Assembly: GCF_023229105.1 (NCBI RefSeq)
Contig: NZ_JALNZY010000058.1
Location: 1 to 12,378, forward strand
Direction of reading: 5' to 3'
DNA: 12,378 bases
Source: Sulfurimonas sp.
GTDB taxonomy: Bacteria; Campylobacterota; Campylobacteria; Campylobacterales; Sulfurimonadaceae
The notes below the pieces were generated by a model. The model was not told the origin of the DNA and made no database searches. It saw nothing but the letters and a program-made list of their open reading frames with translations. The position numbers and the translations under genes were made by a program. Below, piece by piece: positions 1 through 6,491 of this stretch (position 1 is its first letter; every line of letters starts with the position of its first letter).

Positions 1-164
1 TTTTGATAAGTTTTTGCTTTGTAGATTTTTGCTAAAAATAGTTAGCTTTTAACTAGCCATTTTATAGTATATGTGTGTAGCCTGTTTCTGGCTCTATTGT
101 TATGCTAGAGTTAATGGAGTTTTTATATTAAAATATTGGATTAAATTGTGGATATATATGAAGT
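1..164. other. Non-coding stretch downstream of rplS
   Basis: No supported gene. Short open stretches in both directions are closed by stops, and the only minus-strand ATG (58-60) is followed by a stop after three codons. There are weak inverted repeats: TAGTTA (39-44) with TAACTA (50-55), and AGCC (79-82) with GGCT (90-93). None has a convincing U-tract. I see no tRNA-like cloverleaf and no clear promoter. Confidence 0.5.
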
Positions 165-198
165 AAGGACTTAGAAGATTATTTTCTTCTAAGTTCTT
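165..198 (-). terminator. Hairpin over the rplS stop codon, possible operon terminator
   Basis: CTTAGAAGA (170-178) and TCTTCTAAG (185-193) form a perfect 9-bp stem around a 6-base loop that contains the TAA stop of rplS (179-181). Pairing continues outward, so 165-178 and 185-198 match at 13 of 14 positions. It lies at the end of the ribosomal operon, which suits a terminator or a 3'-end stabiliser. The minus-strand transcript then reads ACUUCAUAUAU, U-rich but not a clean U-run, so intrinsic termination is only probable. Confidence 0.5.
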
Positions 199-538
199 TA
201 ATACGAGCTTTTTTACCTGCAAGATCACGTAAGTAAAACAGTTTAGCACGACGAACACGACCGCGACGAATTACTGTTATCTCATTAATAGAGTCACTAT
301 ATATTGGGAATATTCTCTCAATACCTATACTGTTAGCGCCGATTTTACGAACTGTAATAGTTTTACCAGTACCTTGACCTCTTTTTGCAATACAAACACC
401 CTCGTAATTTTGTATACGAGATTTGTCGCCCTCTTTAATTGTTACTGCTAAACGAACAGTATCACCAGCACGAAAATCTGGAATATTTTTCTCAGATACT
501 TGTGCTTTTTCAAAGTTTTCTATGTACTTATTTCTCAT
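179..538 (-). CDS. rplS: 50S ribosomal protein L19
   Basis: Large-subunit ribosomal protein that sits near the interface with the 30S subunit. The 119-residue product has the normal L19 length and the family blocks in order: the N-terminal helix, GDTVRLAVTIKEGDKSRIQ (25-43), the YEGV and RGQGTGKTITVRKIG core, RIFPIYS, and the basic C-terminal RRGRVRRAKLFYLR segment ending in KKARIKELRRK. ATG at 536-538 is preceded by AAGGA at a spacing of 6. The start overlaps the 3' end of trmD by 11 bases, so translation is probably coupled. Last gene of the rpsP-khpA-rimM-trmD-rplS operon. Identification is secure. Confidence 0.97.
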   Translation of the reverse strand: MRNKYIENFEKAQVSEKNIPDFRAGDTVRLAVTIKEGDKSRIQNYEGVCIAKRGQGTGKTITVRKIGANSIGIERIFPIYSDSINEITVIRRGRVRRAKLFYLRDLAGKKARIKELRRK

Positions 539-1232
539 AAGATTTCCTTGTTCTATGCTTTAAAAGCTGCTCTGGTCTGAAGAATTTAGTCTTACACTCA
601 GACAGAACTAATTTTAGTGAGCGAATTTTACTGTGATTTCCCTTTAAGTATTCTGATGGAACACAATAGTTTTCATAATTTTGTGGCTTTGAGAATGAGG
701 GTGCTTCCAAAAGCTCATTCTCAAAGCTCTCGATACTCAAGGAGTCTCTATTGCCAAGAACACCCTCTATATTTCTCGAAACTGCATCACAAATAACCAA
801 GGAAGCAAGCTCCCCTCCGGTTAATATGTAATCGCCGATACTAAAAACCTCATCAGCGTACTTCTCTATAACTCGCTCATCAATTCCCTCATATCTTCCA
901 CTCACAAAAGCTATATGGGTCTTTTTTGCCAATCTTTTAGCATCATTTTGTCTAAAAGGTTTCGCAACGGGAGTTAAAAAAACAAGATGAACATCTTCAT
1001 CTTTGGCTTTTAATTCATCCAAAGCATCAAAAAGCGGTTGTGGATTCATAACCATTCCAGCACCCCCGCCAACTGAAGTGTCATCAACTTTATTATGTTT
1101 TGAGCTACTGAAATCTCTAGGATTTAGATACTCTACATATAAAATATTCTTCTCAATAGCTCTTTTTAAAATAGAGTCCTCAAAATATCCTTCTACTATA
1201 TTTTGAAAAAGAGTTACAAAAGTAAATTTCAT
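528..1232 (-). CDS. trmD: tRNA (guanine-N1-)-methyltransferase TrmD
   Basis: Transfers a methyl group from S-adenosylmethionine to N1 of G37 in tRNAs with G at position 36, which prevents +1 frameshifting. The 234-residue protein is a SPOUT trefoil-knot enzyme. Visible motifs are the N-terminal MKFTFVTLF strand, DTSVGGGAGMVMNPQPLFDA (51-70), the knot segment FVSGRYEGIDERV (109-121), SIGDYILTGGELA (131-143), and the catalytic aspartate of CDAVSR (D149, equivalent to D169 of the H. influenzae enzyme). The tail carries GNHSKIR, the usual tRNA-binding block. It is somewhat shorter than E. coli TrmD (255 residues). ATG at 1230-1232 shares one base with the rimM stop (TAATG), and the 3' end overlaps rplS. 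A normal housekeeping gene. Confidence 0.97.
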   Translation of the reverse strand: MKFTFVTLFQNIVEGYFEDSILKRAIEKNILYVEYLNPRDFSSSKHNKVDDTSVGGGAGMVMNPQPLFDALDELKAKDEDVHLVFLTPVAKPFRQNDAKRLAKKTHIAFVSGRYEGIDERVIEKYADEVFSIGDYILTGGELASLVICDAVSRNIEGVLGNRDSLSIESFENELLEAPSFSKPQNYENYCVPSEYLKGNHSKIRSLKLVLSECKTKFFRPEQLLKHRTRKSYEK

Positions 1233-1771
1233 TATGAGGCTTCTAGAATATCCATAGCACCACTAACGATTATTACTTTTGTTTTTATGTCGGTCCCAAT
1301 AGTAAACGGCTTATTAAAAGGTATCAAAAAAGTTTTTGACAAACCTTTTTCTACTAATTTTTCATCAGTTTCTACACTTAAATAATTAGTAATTGAGATT
1401 CTCTCAACCTCTTGAACAATACCTAAAACTTTACCATCTTCAATAACCTTACAGCCTTGGATATCAAACCAAAAGTGCTCTCCATCTTCTAAATAACACT
1501 CACTTCTTGTTCGCTCTATCGTTGTATATAGGTTTTTATTTGTAAGCTTTTTGGCATCTTCTGGGGAAGAGTATCCTAAAAATTTAACAAGAGATCTTTC
1601 TTGATCTATCTCACTTATAGTTAGGCTCTCTTTTTCATTAATAAAAAAAGAAGCGCCTTTTTTAAATTGTTCAGGAAAATCACTCTTAATATGAAGCTTC
1701 ATATCACCTCTTAAACCGACAGCTTTGCCGATTATAGCGATATGAAGTAGGTTACTAGATTGCTTCGACAT
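1232..1771 (-). CDS. rimM: 16S rRNA processing / 30S maturation factor RimM
   Basis: Assists late assembly of the 30S head through ribosomal protein S19 and processing of 16S rRNA. The 179-residue product has the two expected domains: an N-terminal beta-barrel starting with IAIIGKAVGLRGDMKLH (about 11-28), and a C-terminal PRC-barrel with FWFDIQGCKVIEDGKVLG (about 99-116) followed by SITNYLSVE and the FLIPF strand. ATG at 1769-1771 lies inside khpA, a 17-base overlap, and the stop forms TAATG with trmD, so the gene is locked into the operon. The sequence is diverged, as is common for RimM, but operon position and both domains agree. Confidence 0.93.
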   Translation of the reverse strand: MSKQSSNLLHIAIIGKAVGLRGDMKLHIKSDFPEQFKKGASFFINEKESLTISEIDQERSLVKFLGYSSPEDAKKLTNKNLYTTIERTRSECYLEDGEHFWFDIQGCKVIEDGKVLGIVQEVERISITNYLSVETDEKLVEKGLSKTFLIPFNKPFTIGTDIKTKVIIVSGAMDILEAS

Positions 1772-1991
1772 TGATGCGGTAACTTACGCCGTCTTTAGCT
1801 TTACAGCCAGAGATGACGGTTTTTATAGCGCCTATCATCTTGCCCTCTTTACCAATGAGCTTGCCTATATCAGCTTGATTGGCATAGAGCAAAATTTCAG
1901 TTGTTTCATCGCCCTCTTTTACCTCGACTCTTATATCATCAGGATATGATGCTATAAGTCTTGCAAATCCAGCGACAAAATCAGCTATCAT
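1755..1991 (-). CDS. khpA: KH-domain RNA-binding protein KhpA
   Basis: Small single-KH-domain RNA-binding protein of the KhpA/YlqC family, 78 residues, the usual length. The RNA-contacting GxxG loop is visible in IGKLIGKEGKMIGAI (about 42-56), between the EILLYANQAD strand and the C-terminal SYRINVEAI strand. In other bacteria KhpA binds many RNAs, often with KhpB, and affects cell division or envelope synthesis; its role in Campylobacterota is not known to me. It starts one base after the rpsP stop and overlaps rimM by 17 bases. This rpsP-KH-rimM order is widespread in bacteria and supports the call. Confidence 0.9.
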   Translation of the reverse strand: MIADFVAGFARLIASYPDDIRVEVKEGDETTEILLYANQADIGKLIGKEGKMIGAIKTVISGCKAKDGVSYRINVEAI

Positions 1992-1992
1992 C

Positions 1993-2223
1993 TTAACGAC
2001 CTGTTATCTTTTTAACACGATCACTCATTTTAGCACCAACGCTTAACCAGTAATCTAATCTCTCATTGTCAACAACTGTTGTTTTCTCTGCTACCATCGG
2101 ATTGTGGTGTCCTATTAACTCTATCCAGCCACCATCTCTTCTTTTACGTGAGTCTGTTACCGCGATACGGTAAAAAGGTTGCTTTTTTCTTCCCATTCTA
2201 GTTAGGCGAATTACTGTTGCCAT
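1993..2223 (-). CDS. rpsP: 30S ribosomal protein S16
   Basis: Small-subunit assembly protein of the 30S body. The 76-residue product has the S16 signature from the first residues ([20 protein letters not shown]), then the [21 protein letters not shown] block and the C-terminal [16 protein letters not shown] segment. The frame is open 11 codons further upstream, but the ATG at 2221-2223 is chosen because the family begins with this sequence and AGAAGGA (2230-2236) sits 6 bases before it. The longer start would place that ribosome binding site inside the gene. First gene of the rpsP-khpA-rimM-trmD-rplS operon. Confidence 0.97.
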
Positions 2224-2348
2224 GTTTTGTCCTTCTCTGCGCAAGTCATATTTCAACTTGCTGTATATGTTAAATTTTGCATTTTGAATGCAAATCTATA
2301 AACTTCTAAAAGTCTATAGATTTACTTTCTAGACGCACAAGGCGGCAG
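2224..2348 (-). promoter_or_regulatory. Hairpin-rich spacer/leader between ffh and rpsP
   Basis: Three inverted repeats fill the 125 bases. 2292-2305 with 2310-2323 forms a 14-bp stem with a 4-base loop; in the minus-strand RNA every position pairs, counting one G-U. TTTGCATT (2276-2283) with AATGCAAA (2287-2294) is a perfect 8-bp stem sharing three bases with the first, so the two compete at their junction. GCAAGT (2241-2246) with ACTTGC (2256-2261) lies just upstream of the rpsP ribosome binding site. This could be the ffh 3' end followed by a structured rpsP leader. A TTGCAT / ACATAT pair spaced by 17 bases is a weak promoter candidate. There is no clean U-run. Confidence 0.5.
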
Positions 2349-3695
2349 CTATCTTCGAAGAGCTCCCGCACCGCCCATTTGACCCATCATGGCTTGCAAA
2401 TCTTTCATGCCACCCTTACTTGAGAGTTTTTTAGCCATCTTGCCAGCATTTTTAAACTGTTTAATCATGCGATTAATCTCGACTTGAGTTAGTCCACAAC
2501 CGCTAGCAATTCTTTGCTTGCGGGAGTTGTTTAAAAGATCGGGATCTTCTCTCTCTTTCATAGTCATTGAAGATACCATGGCTTTAATATTTTTAAGCTC
2601 CCCAGAGCTCTCAAGGTCAAAATCCTTAAGTGCTTTGGACATATTTCCCATGCCTGGAATCATACCCATTAAAGACTTCATGCTTCCCATCTTTTTCATA
2701 CTTTCCATCTGCTCTAAAAAGTCATTGAAATTAAACTGCCCTTTTTTAATCTTTGAAGTAAGTTTTTTAGCCTGTTTTTCATCAATTACAGATGATGTTT
2801 TTTCAGCTAATCCCTCTATATCTCCAAAGCCCATAAGACGGTTTATAACACGCTCCGGCAAGAAAATCTCCAAATCTTGCATTTTCTCGCCGCTACCTAT
2901 AAAGCGAAGAGGAACTTGAACCTGAGAGGAGAGTCCAAGAGCAACACCGCCCTTTGAATCCCCGTCATATTTACTTAGAATTACACCGTCAATTCCAATC
3001 TTTTCTTTAAATGTAGTAGCAGTTTTAACAGCATCTTGTCCTGTTAAAGAGTCTGCAACATAAAAAATCTCGCTTGGATTTGCCGCTTTTTTAACAGCCT
3101 CAAGCTCGTCCATAAGTTCATTGTCAATTGCTAAACGACCGGCTGTATCTATAAGAACAACGTCATATATGCCGCTGTTTGCTTTTTTTAATGCTGCAGT
3201 TACAACTTCTACGGGATTTTTTGTGCTCTCGTCTTCGTATAACTCAACATTTATGCTTGAAGTTATTTGACGAAGCTGCTCAACTGCTGCTAAACGCTGC
3301 AAATCGGCTGCTACTACTAAAACTTTTTTCTGTTTGTTTTTTAAGTAGTTTGCGAGTTTTCCTGCTGTTGTTGTTTTTCCTGAACCTTGAAGTCCTGTCA
3401 TTAAGATAACAGTCGGAGGATTTGGGGCAAAAATAAAGCCTCTGTTTCCACCCACTTCTAAAAGTTCATGCAGGGTGCTTCTGAGAGCATCTAAAAACTG
3501 ATCCTTGCCTATTCCATTGGCCTTGGTTATAGTCTGAACTTTTTGTATCAGCTCTTTTACGACTTTATGGTTTACATCTGCTTTTAAAAGAGACTTCTTT
3601 AGCTCATCGAGAGCCTTACTGAGGGCTTTTTCATCATCATGAAAACGAATTTTTCTAATGGCGTTGGTAAACGAATCTGTTAATGTGTCAAACAT
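2349..3695 (-). CDS. ffh: Signal recognition particle GTPase Ffh (SRP54)
   Basis: Binds signal sequences on ribosomes as part of the SRP (with 4.5S RNA) and delivers nascent inner-membrane proteins to FtsY. The 448-residue protein has normal length and NG-M architecture: N-domain helices (1-90), P-loop GLQGSGKTTT (101-110), DLQRLAAVEQL (131-141), DTAGR (183-187), SKYDGDSKGG in place of the usual TKxD guanine-specificity motif (241-250), and a methionine-rich M domain with MGSMKSLMGMIPGMG (336-350) and the SRP-RNA binding SRKQRIASGCGLTQVEINRM block (391-410). ATG at 3693-3695 follows a strong GAGGAGGG site (3700-3707). It lies upstream of the rpsP operon, separated by a structured spacer; the same ffh-rpsP order is seen in C. 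jejuni. Confidence 0.97.
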   Translation of the reverse strand: MFDTLTDSFTNAIRKIRFHDDEKALSKALDELKKSLLKADVNHKVVKELIQKVQTITKANGIGKDQFLDALRSTLHELLEVGGNRGFIFAPNPPTVILMTGLQGSGKTTTAGKLANYLKNKQKKVLVVAADLQRLAAVEQLRQITSSINVELYEDESTKNPVEVVTAALKKANSGIYDVVLIDTAGRLAIDNELMDELEAVKKAANPSEIFYVADSLTGQDAVKTATTFKEKIGIDGVILSKYDGDSKGGVALGLSSQVQVPLRFIGSGEKMQDLEIFLPERVINRLMGFGDIEGLAEKTSSVIDEKQAKKLTSKIKKGQFNFNDFLEQMESMKKMGSMKSLMGMIPGMGNMSKALKDFDLESSGELKNIKAMVSSMTMKEREDPDLLNNSRKQRIASGCGLTQVEINRMIKQFKNAGKMAKKLSSKGGMKDLQAMMGQMGGAGALRR

Positions 3696-3770
3696 CTAGC
3701 CCTCCTCTTTTAAAATACTCTTGGATGTAAAAAGTGGCGAATTTTAGCTGAAAGTTACTTTAAGTCTGCT

Positions 3771-4223
3771 TTATATCTTATAATACTTAGTCAAAAATTT
3801 ATGAAGTTGATTTGCAAATTGGTGCGCATCTTTTTGAGTAAACGGCTTTGGACCTTTTGTTACCTCACCACACTCTCTTATCTTTTCCATTAAATTTCTC
3901 ATGGCTAAATATTGCTTAATATTATCGACGCTGTAGAGTTCCCCGCGGTGATCAATAGCATGTGCCGCTTTGCTTATTACTCTATCGGCTAGCGGAATAT
4001 CAGCCGTTATAACCAAATCCCCCTCTTTAACCAAATCAACTATATGGTTGTCTGCCTCATCAGCGCCTTGTTCGACAATTATGTAAGTAATTAGTTTTGA
4101 TTTATCAATAGTAATATGCTTGTTTGATACAACAAAAGTCTCTAGTTTTAACCTCTTAATTGAACGAAATATTATTGGTTTTAAGAGATTTGGAAACGCA
4201 TCACCATCAACAAAAAGGCGCAT
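3771..4223 (-). CDS. DUF188 / UPF0178 (YaiI/YqxD) family protein
   Basis: 150-residue protein of the YaiI/YqxD family, which has a PIN-like fold; no biochemical role is established that I know of. Family motifs are the N-terminal VDGDAFPN (5-12; most members read VDADACP), EQGADEADNHIVDLV (51-65), GDLVITADIPLA (68-79), HRGELY, and the C-terminal FTQKDAHQFANQLHKFL. Acidic residues D6, D8, D55, D58, D69 and D75 could form a PIN-like metal site (inference). Its ATG shares one base with the stop of the upstream GIY-YIG gene (TAATG). The C. jejuni ffh-rluA junction, as I recall it, lacks this gene, so it is probably a lineage-specific insertion into a conserved block. Confidence 0.88.
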   Translation of the reverse strand: MRLFVDGDAFPNLLKPIIFRSIKRLKLETFVVSNKHITIDKSKLITYIIVEQGADEADNHIVDLVKEGDLVITADIPLADRVISKAAHAIDHRGELYSVDNIKQYLAMRNLMEKIRECGEVTKGPKPFTQKDAHQFANQLHKFLTKYYKI

Positions 4224-4525
4224 TATCTGATAAGTTCGAGCTTTTTTGCTCTTGTTAATTTTTTTATTCCCAGCTCTCTTGAAGTAGCGCTGCTCTTATC
4301 TCTGCATGACTCAAAATAAACTAACTCTACAGGTCTTCTAGAGCGTGTATATTTAGCGCCTTTTAGTGAGTTGTTATGTTCCTCTACTCTTCTATTTAAA
4401 TCCGTGGTAATCCCTGTGTAGAGACTATCATCGCTACATTTTAAGATGTAGATATACCATAAACTCTTTTGGCTATTCAAAGTGGACAAATGTCTTTGGT
4501 TCTGGCGCTGTAAATTCCATATCAA
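4223..4525 (-). CDS. GIY-YIG domain protein, UPF0213 (YhbQ-like)
   Basis: Small single-domain member of the GIY-YIG nuclease superfamily. WYIYILKC then YTGITTDLNRRVEEH gives the two tyrosines, the GI(Y/T) strand and the conserved arginine, and SRELGIKKLTR carries the glutamate that would bind metal. Cellular substrate is unknown; E. coli YhbQ is the closest named relative I recall. There is no in-frame ATG. TTG codons at 4523-4525, 4487-4489 and 4478-4480 are the possible starts. The first gives 100 residues and has GAGG four bases upstream; the last gives 85 residues and starts close to the domain. The gene overlaps the pseudouridine synthase by 53 or 8 bases, depending on start. Domain call strong, start uncertain. 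Confidence 0.85.
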   Translation of the reverse strand: MIWNLQRQNQRHLSTLNSQKSLWYIYILKCSDDSLYTGITTDLNRRVEEHNNSLKGAKYTRSRRPVELVYFESCRDKSSATSRELGIKKLTRAKKLELIR

Positions 4526-5207
4526 ACAGCCTCACTTTGTAAGCATGAAGCATAACTCGCTTTGCACGTCTGCCTCCATACTGCTCATCCCCGACTATTG
4601 GATGCTCTATATATCTTAGATGCGTTCTTATCTGATGCGTTCTTCCATGATGGATAATACATTTAACTTTAGTTTTATTTCCACTAACTAGATCTGGGAA
4701 AACTTCAGTTCTTGCAGGTTTTCCCTTTGCTGATACATTTGATGCCGCGCGATTATTTTTCTTAGTGGTAAGTATAGGCTTGTCTATATCAACAGGTTCA
4801 CTTAAAATTCCCTCTATCCAGGCAATATACTCTTTATAAACTCTATCTTTTTTAAATTCACCGATAGCTTTTTGACGAAACTCTTCATTTTTAACAAGCA
4901 TCAAAACTCCGCTTGTTTCACGGTCAAGTCTATGTAAAAGCACGGCAGGCTTGAACTGTCTCTCAATCTCATCTGAGTTAACATGTGCCGGTTTATCTAC
5001 AACAATCAAATCATCATTTTCAAAAATAGGCTTTATTTTCTCTACTTTTTCAACCACAAAGTGAGTTTTTGCATCTATATCTCCACGGGCAATCATTACC
5101 TTTTTATTGCCGACATAAACTAAACCGCGGTCTATCATCGACTTTGCGGCAGAGTTTGAAACACCCTCTTGTGCTGCTAAAAGTTTATATGCTTTTTCTA
5201 GTGCCAT
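4473..5207 (-). CDS. RluA-family RNA pseudouridine synthase
   Basis: Converts uridine to pseudouridine in rRNA or tRNA. From the chosen ATG (5205-5207) the protein has 244 residues: an N-terminal S4-like RNA-binding region (about 1-55, with IDRGLVYVGNKKV), IFENDDLIVVDKP (61-73), the catalytic motif HRLDRETSGVLMLVKN with D95, and the C-terminal HHGRTHQIRTHL and HPIVGDEQYGG blocks. The frame is open 23 codons further up, but that stretch is basic, unlike the family and without a ribosome binding site, whereas AAGGA (5218-5222) precedes MALEKAY. Orthologous position to HP0956 and Cj0708 next to waaA. Target uridine cannot be assigned from sequence. Its 3' end overlaps the GIY-YIG gene. Confidence 0.93.
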   Translation of the reverse strand: MALEKAYKLLAAQEGVSNSAAKSMIDRGLVYVGNKKVMIARGDIDAKTHFVVEKVEKIKPIFENDDLIVVDKPAHVNSDEIERQFKPAVLLHRLDRETSGVLMLVKNEEFRQKAIGEFKKDRVYKEYIAWIEGILSEPVDIDKPILTTKKNNRAASNVSAKGKPARTEVFPDLVSGNKTKVKCIIHHGRTHQIRTHLRYIEHPIVGDEQYGGRRAKRVMLHAYKVRLFDMEFTAPEPKTFVHFE

Positions 5208-5322
5208 TTTATTTATTTCCTTAATTTTTTTACAATGTCGAAATATAGGTCTCCCTTTAGGGTATACTTTCGCCATTTACGCTAGCCGCTAAGGCACTGA
5301 AGCTAACCCCTAGCGGGGTAGA
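5208..5322. promoter_or_regulatory. Structured spacer between waaA and the pseudouridine synthase
   Basis: The 115-base spacer holds two structured elements. In the minus-strand RNA, 5272-5263 pairs with 5247-5239 (CGAAA, bulged G, UAUA against UAUAUUUCG) around an inner CCCU/AGGG stem (5253-5262), 16 bases before the downstream ribosome binding site. Next to the waaA stop is a GC-rich segment, 5281-5320: CCGCTAAGG (5286-5294) faces CCCTAGCGG (5308-5316) with one mismatch, and ACCCC (5306-5310)/GGGGT (5315-5319) forms an alternative stem. On the plus strand this is followed by a T-run at 5327-5332; on the minus strand no U-tract follows. It may be a terminator, a leader or a dispersed repeat. 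Confidence 0.45.
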
Positions 5323-6489
5323 TTAATTTTTTATTATCCTATCTATTACAGGTTTTAAATCTATCTTCTCTTCAATCATGCTTGGCGGTAAATTTCTGCA
5401 CGCCATAAGCGCTCTGTGAATCTCATCTCTCTCAACGTACTGAACATGATAGACATATTTAAAAAGCTCTTTTTGATGAAAAAAGTGTTTTCCCGTAATT
5501 ATTTTACACCCAAAATGGGCAGGTTCAAGAGGATTATGACCGCCGACATCATCTCTAAATGCACCACCGAGTATTGCTATATTGCTGATTGCATAAATAT
5601 TGTTTAATTCGCCCATAGCATCAACTAAAATCATATCCGTGCTAAACTCTTTGTCTTTTGAAAATCGACTTAAAGTCAAAGAATTTTTTTCTGCATACCT
5701 CTTCATAAGTTCATAAACAGCCTCAAATCTCTCTGGATGTCTTGGAACTACCGCAAGCTTAGCATCGCTCTGTTTTTTATACTCTACAAATGATTTTAAA
5801 ACACTCTCTTCTTCGCCGTCATGGGTGCTGCCGGCAACTATCAGTTCGTCTTTTGGCTTTTTATACTCTTTGGTCTTTTTTATCTCTGCTGCTAGCTTAA
5901 TATTTCCGATAACCTCAATATTTTTCGCACCCAGGGCTAGAAAACGATTTTTATCAGCTTGACTTTGTGCATAAATTATCTCAACGTTTGAGAGCAGTTT
6001 TTTGTAAAACCATGCAAATTGAAGATATTTATCAACACTTTTTTCAGAGATTCGGGCATTTAAAAGTATTACTCTGCCACCTTTTGCTCTTAAGATGCTA
6101 AAGAGCATAAACCAAAATTCTGCCTCTAACACTACAAGCACTCTCTGCTTTTTTACCCAAAAGGGCAAAAACATCTCATACGGCAGATATCTTACCTCTG
6201 CATCATACCTTCTAGCTAGCGCTTGTCCTGTATGTGTTATCGTAGTTATCTTTATATCCTGATCTTTTAGAAGTTCTAAAATCGGTTTGAGTGCTCTTGC
6301 CTCGCCCAAAGAGCATACATGAAACCATATCCCCTCACTACTTTTAAATCTTGGATTTTTAAAAAGAAAAAAACGAGCTGGAATAGACTCTTTATATTTA
6401 TGTTTAAAAGAGAGATAAATCAAAAGCGGCAACGCTACTAAATAGAGCGCTACGCTTAAGATGAAGTATAAAATGGTAAAAGGCTTCAA
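5323..6489 (-). CDS. waaA: 3-deoxy-D-manno-octulosonic acid (Kdo) transferase
   Basis: Adds Kdo from CMP-Kdo to the lipid A precursor at the inner face of the cytoplasmic membrane. With the chosen start the protein has 388 residues: an N-terminal hydrophobic anchor (about 4-27), the GT30 N-terminal domain with HVCSLGEARALKPIL (E63 is the likely catalytic base), TGQALARRY, and the C-terminal GT-B half with GNIKL, AGSTHDGEEE, VPRHPERF, GELNNIYAISNIAILGGAF and GGHNPLEPAHFG. The start is TTG at 6487-6489, two bases after the flgZ stop. A longer TTG start (6538-6540) would overlap flgZ by 49 bases and add residues that do not look like the family. Last gene of the smpB cluster; orthologous to HP0957/Cj0707 by position. 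Confidence 0.94.
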   Translation of the reverse strand: MKPFTILYFILSVALYLVALPLLIYLSFKHKYKESIPARFFLFKNPRFKSSEGIWFHVCSLGEARALKPILELLKDQDIKITTITHTGQALARRYDAEVRYLPYEMFLPFWVKKQRVLVVLEAEFWFMLFSILRAKGGRVILLNARISEKSVDKYLQFAWFYKKLLSNVEIIYAQSQADKNRFLALGAKNIEVIGNIKLAAEIKKTKEYKKPKDELIVAGSTHDGEEESVLKSFVEYKKQSDAKLAVVPRHPERFEAVYELMKRYAEKNSLTLSRFSKDKEFSTDMILVDAMGELNNIYAISNIAILGGAFRDDVGGHNPLEPAHFGCKIITGKHFFHQKELFKYVYHVQYVERDEIHRALMACRNLPPSMIEEKIDLKPVIDRIIKN

Positions 6490-6491
6490 GC

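Noticed and set aside
1003..1206. Plus-strand open frame inside trmD
   Set aside because: Antisense to a secure gene; low-complexity translation with no family features.
2224..2256. 11-codon N-terminal extension of rpsP
   Set aside because: S16 begins with MATVIRL, and the extension contains the ribosome binding site of that start.
2518..2919. 133-codon plus-strand open frame inside ffh
   Set aside because: Shadow of the conserved M domain and GTPase; no ribosome binding site or recognisable protein.
2349..3695. SKYD instead of TKxD in Ffh as a sign of altered nucleotide specificity
   Set aside because: The lysine and aspartate that matter are kept, and variants of this kind are, to my knowledge, usual in Campylobacterota Ffh.
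5208..5276. 23-codon N-terminal extension of the pseudouridine synthase
   Set aside because: No ribosome binding site, unlike the family, and it runs through the spacer hairpin; the ATG at 5205-5207 has AAGGA upstream.
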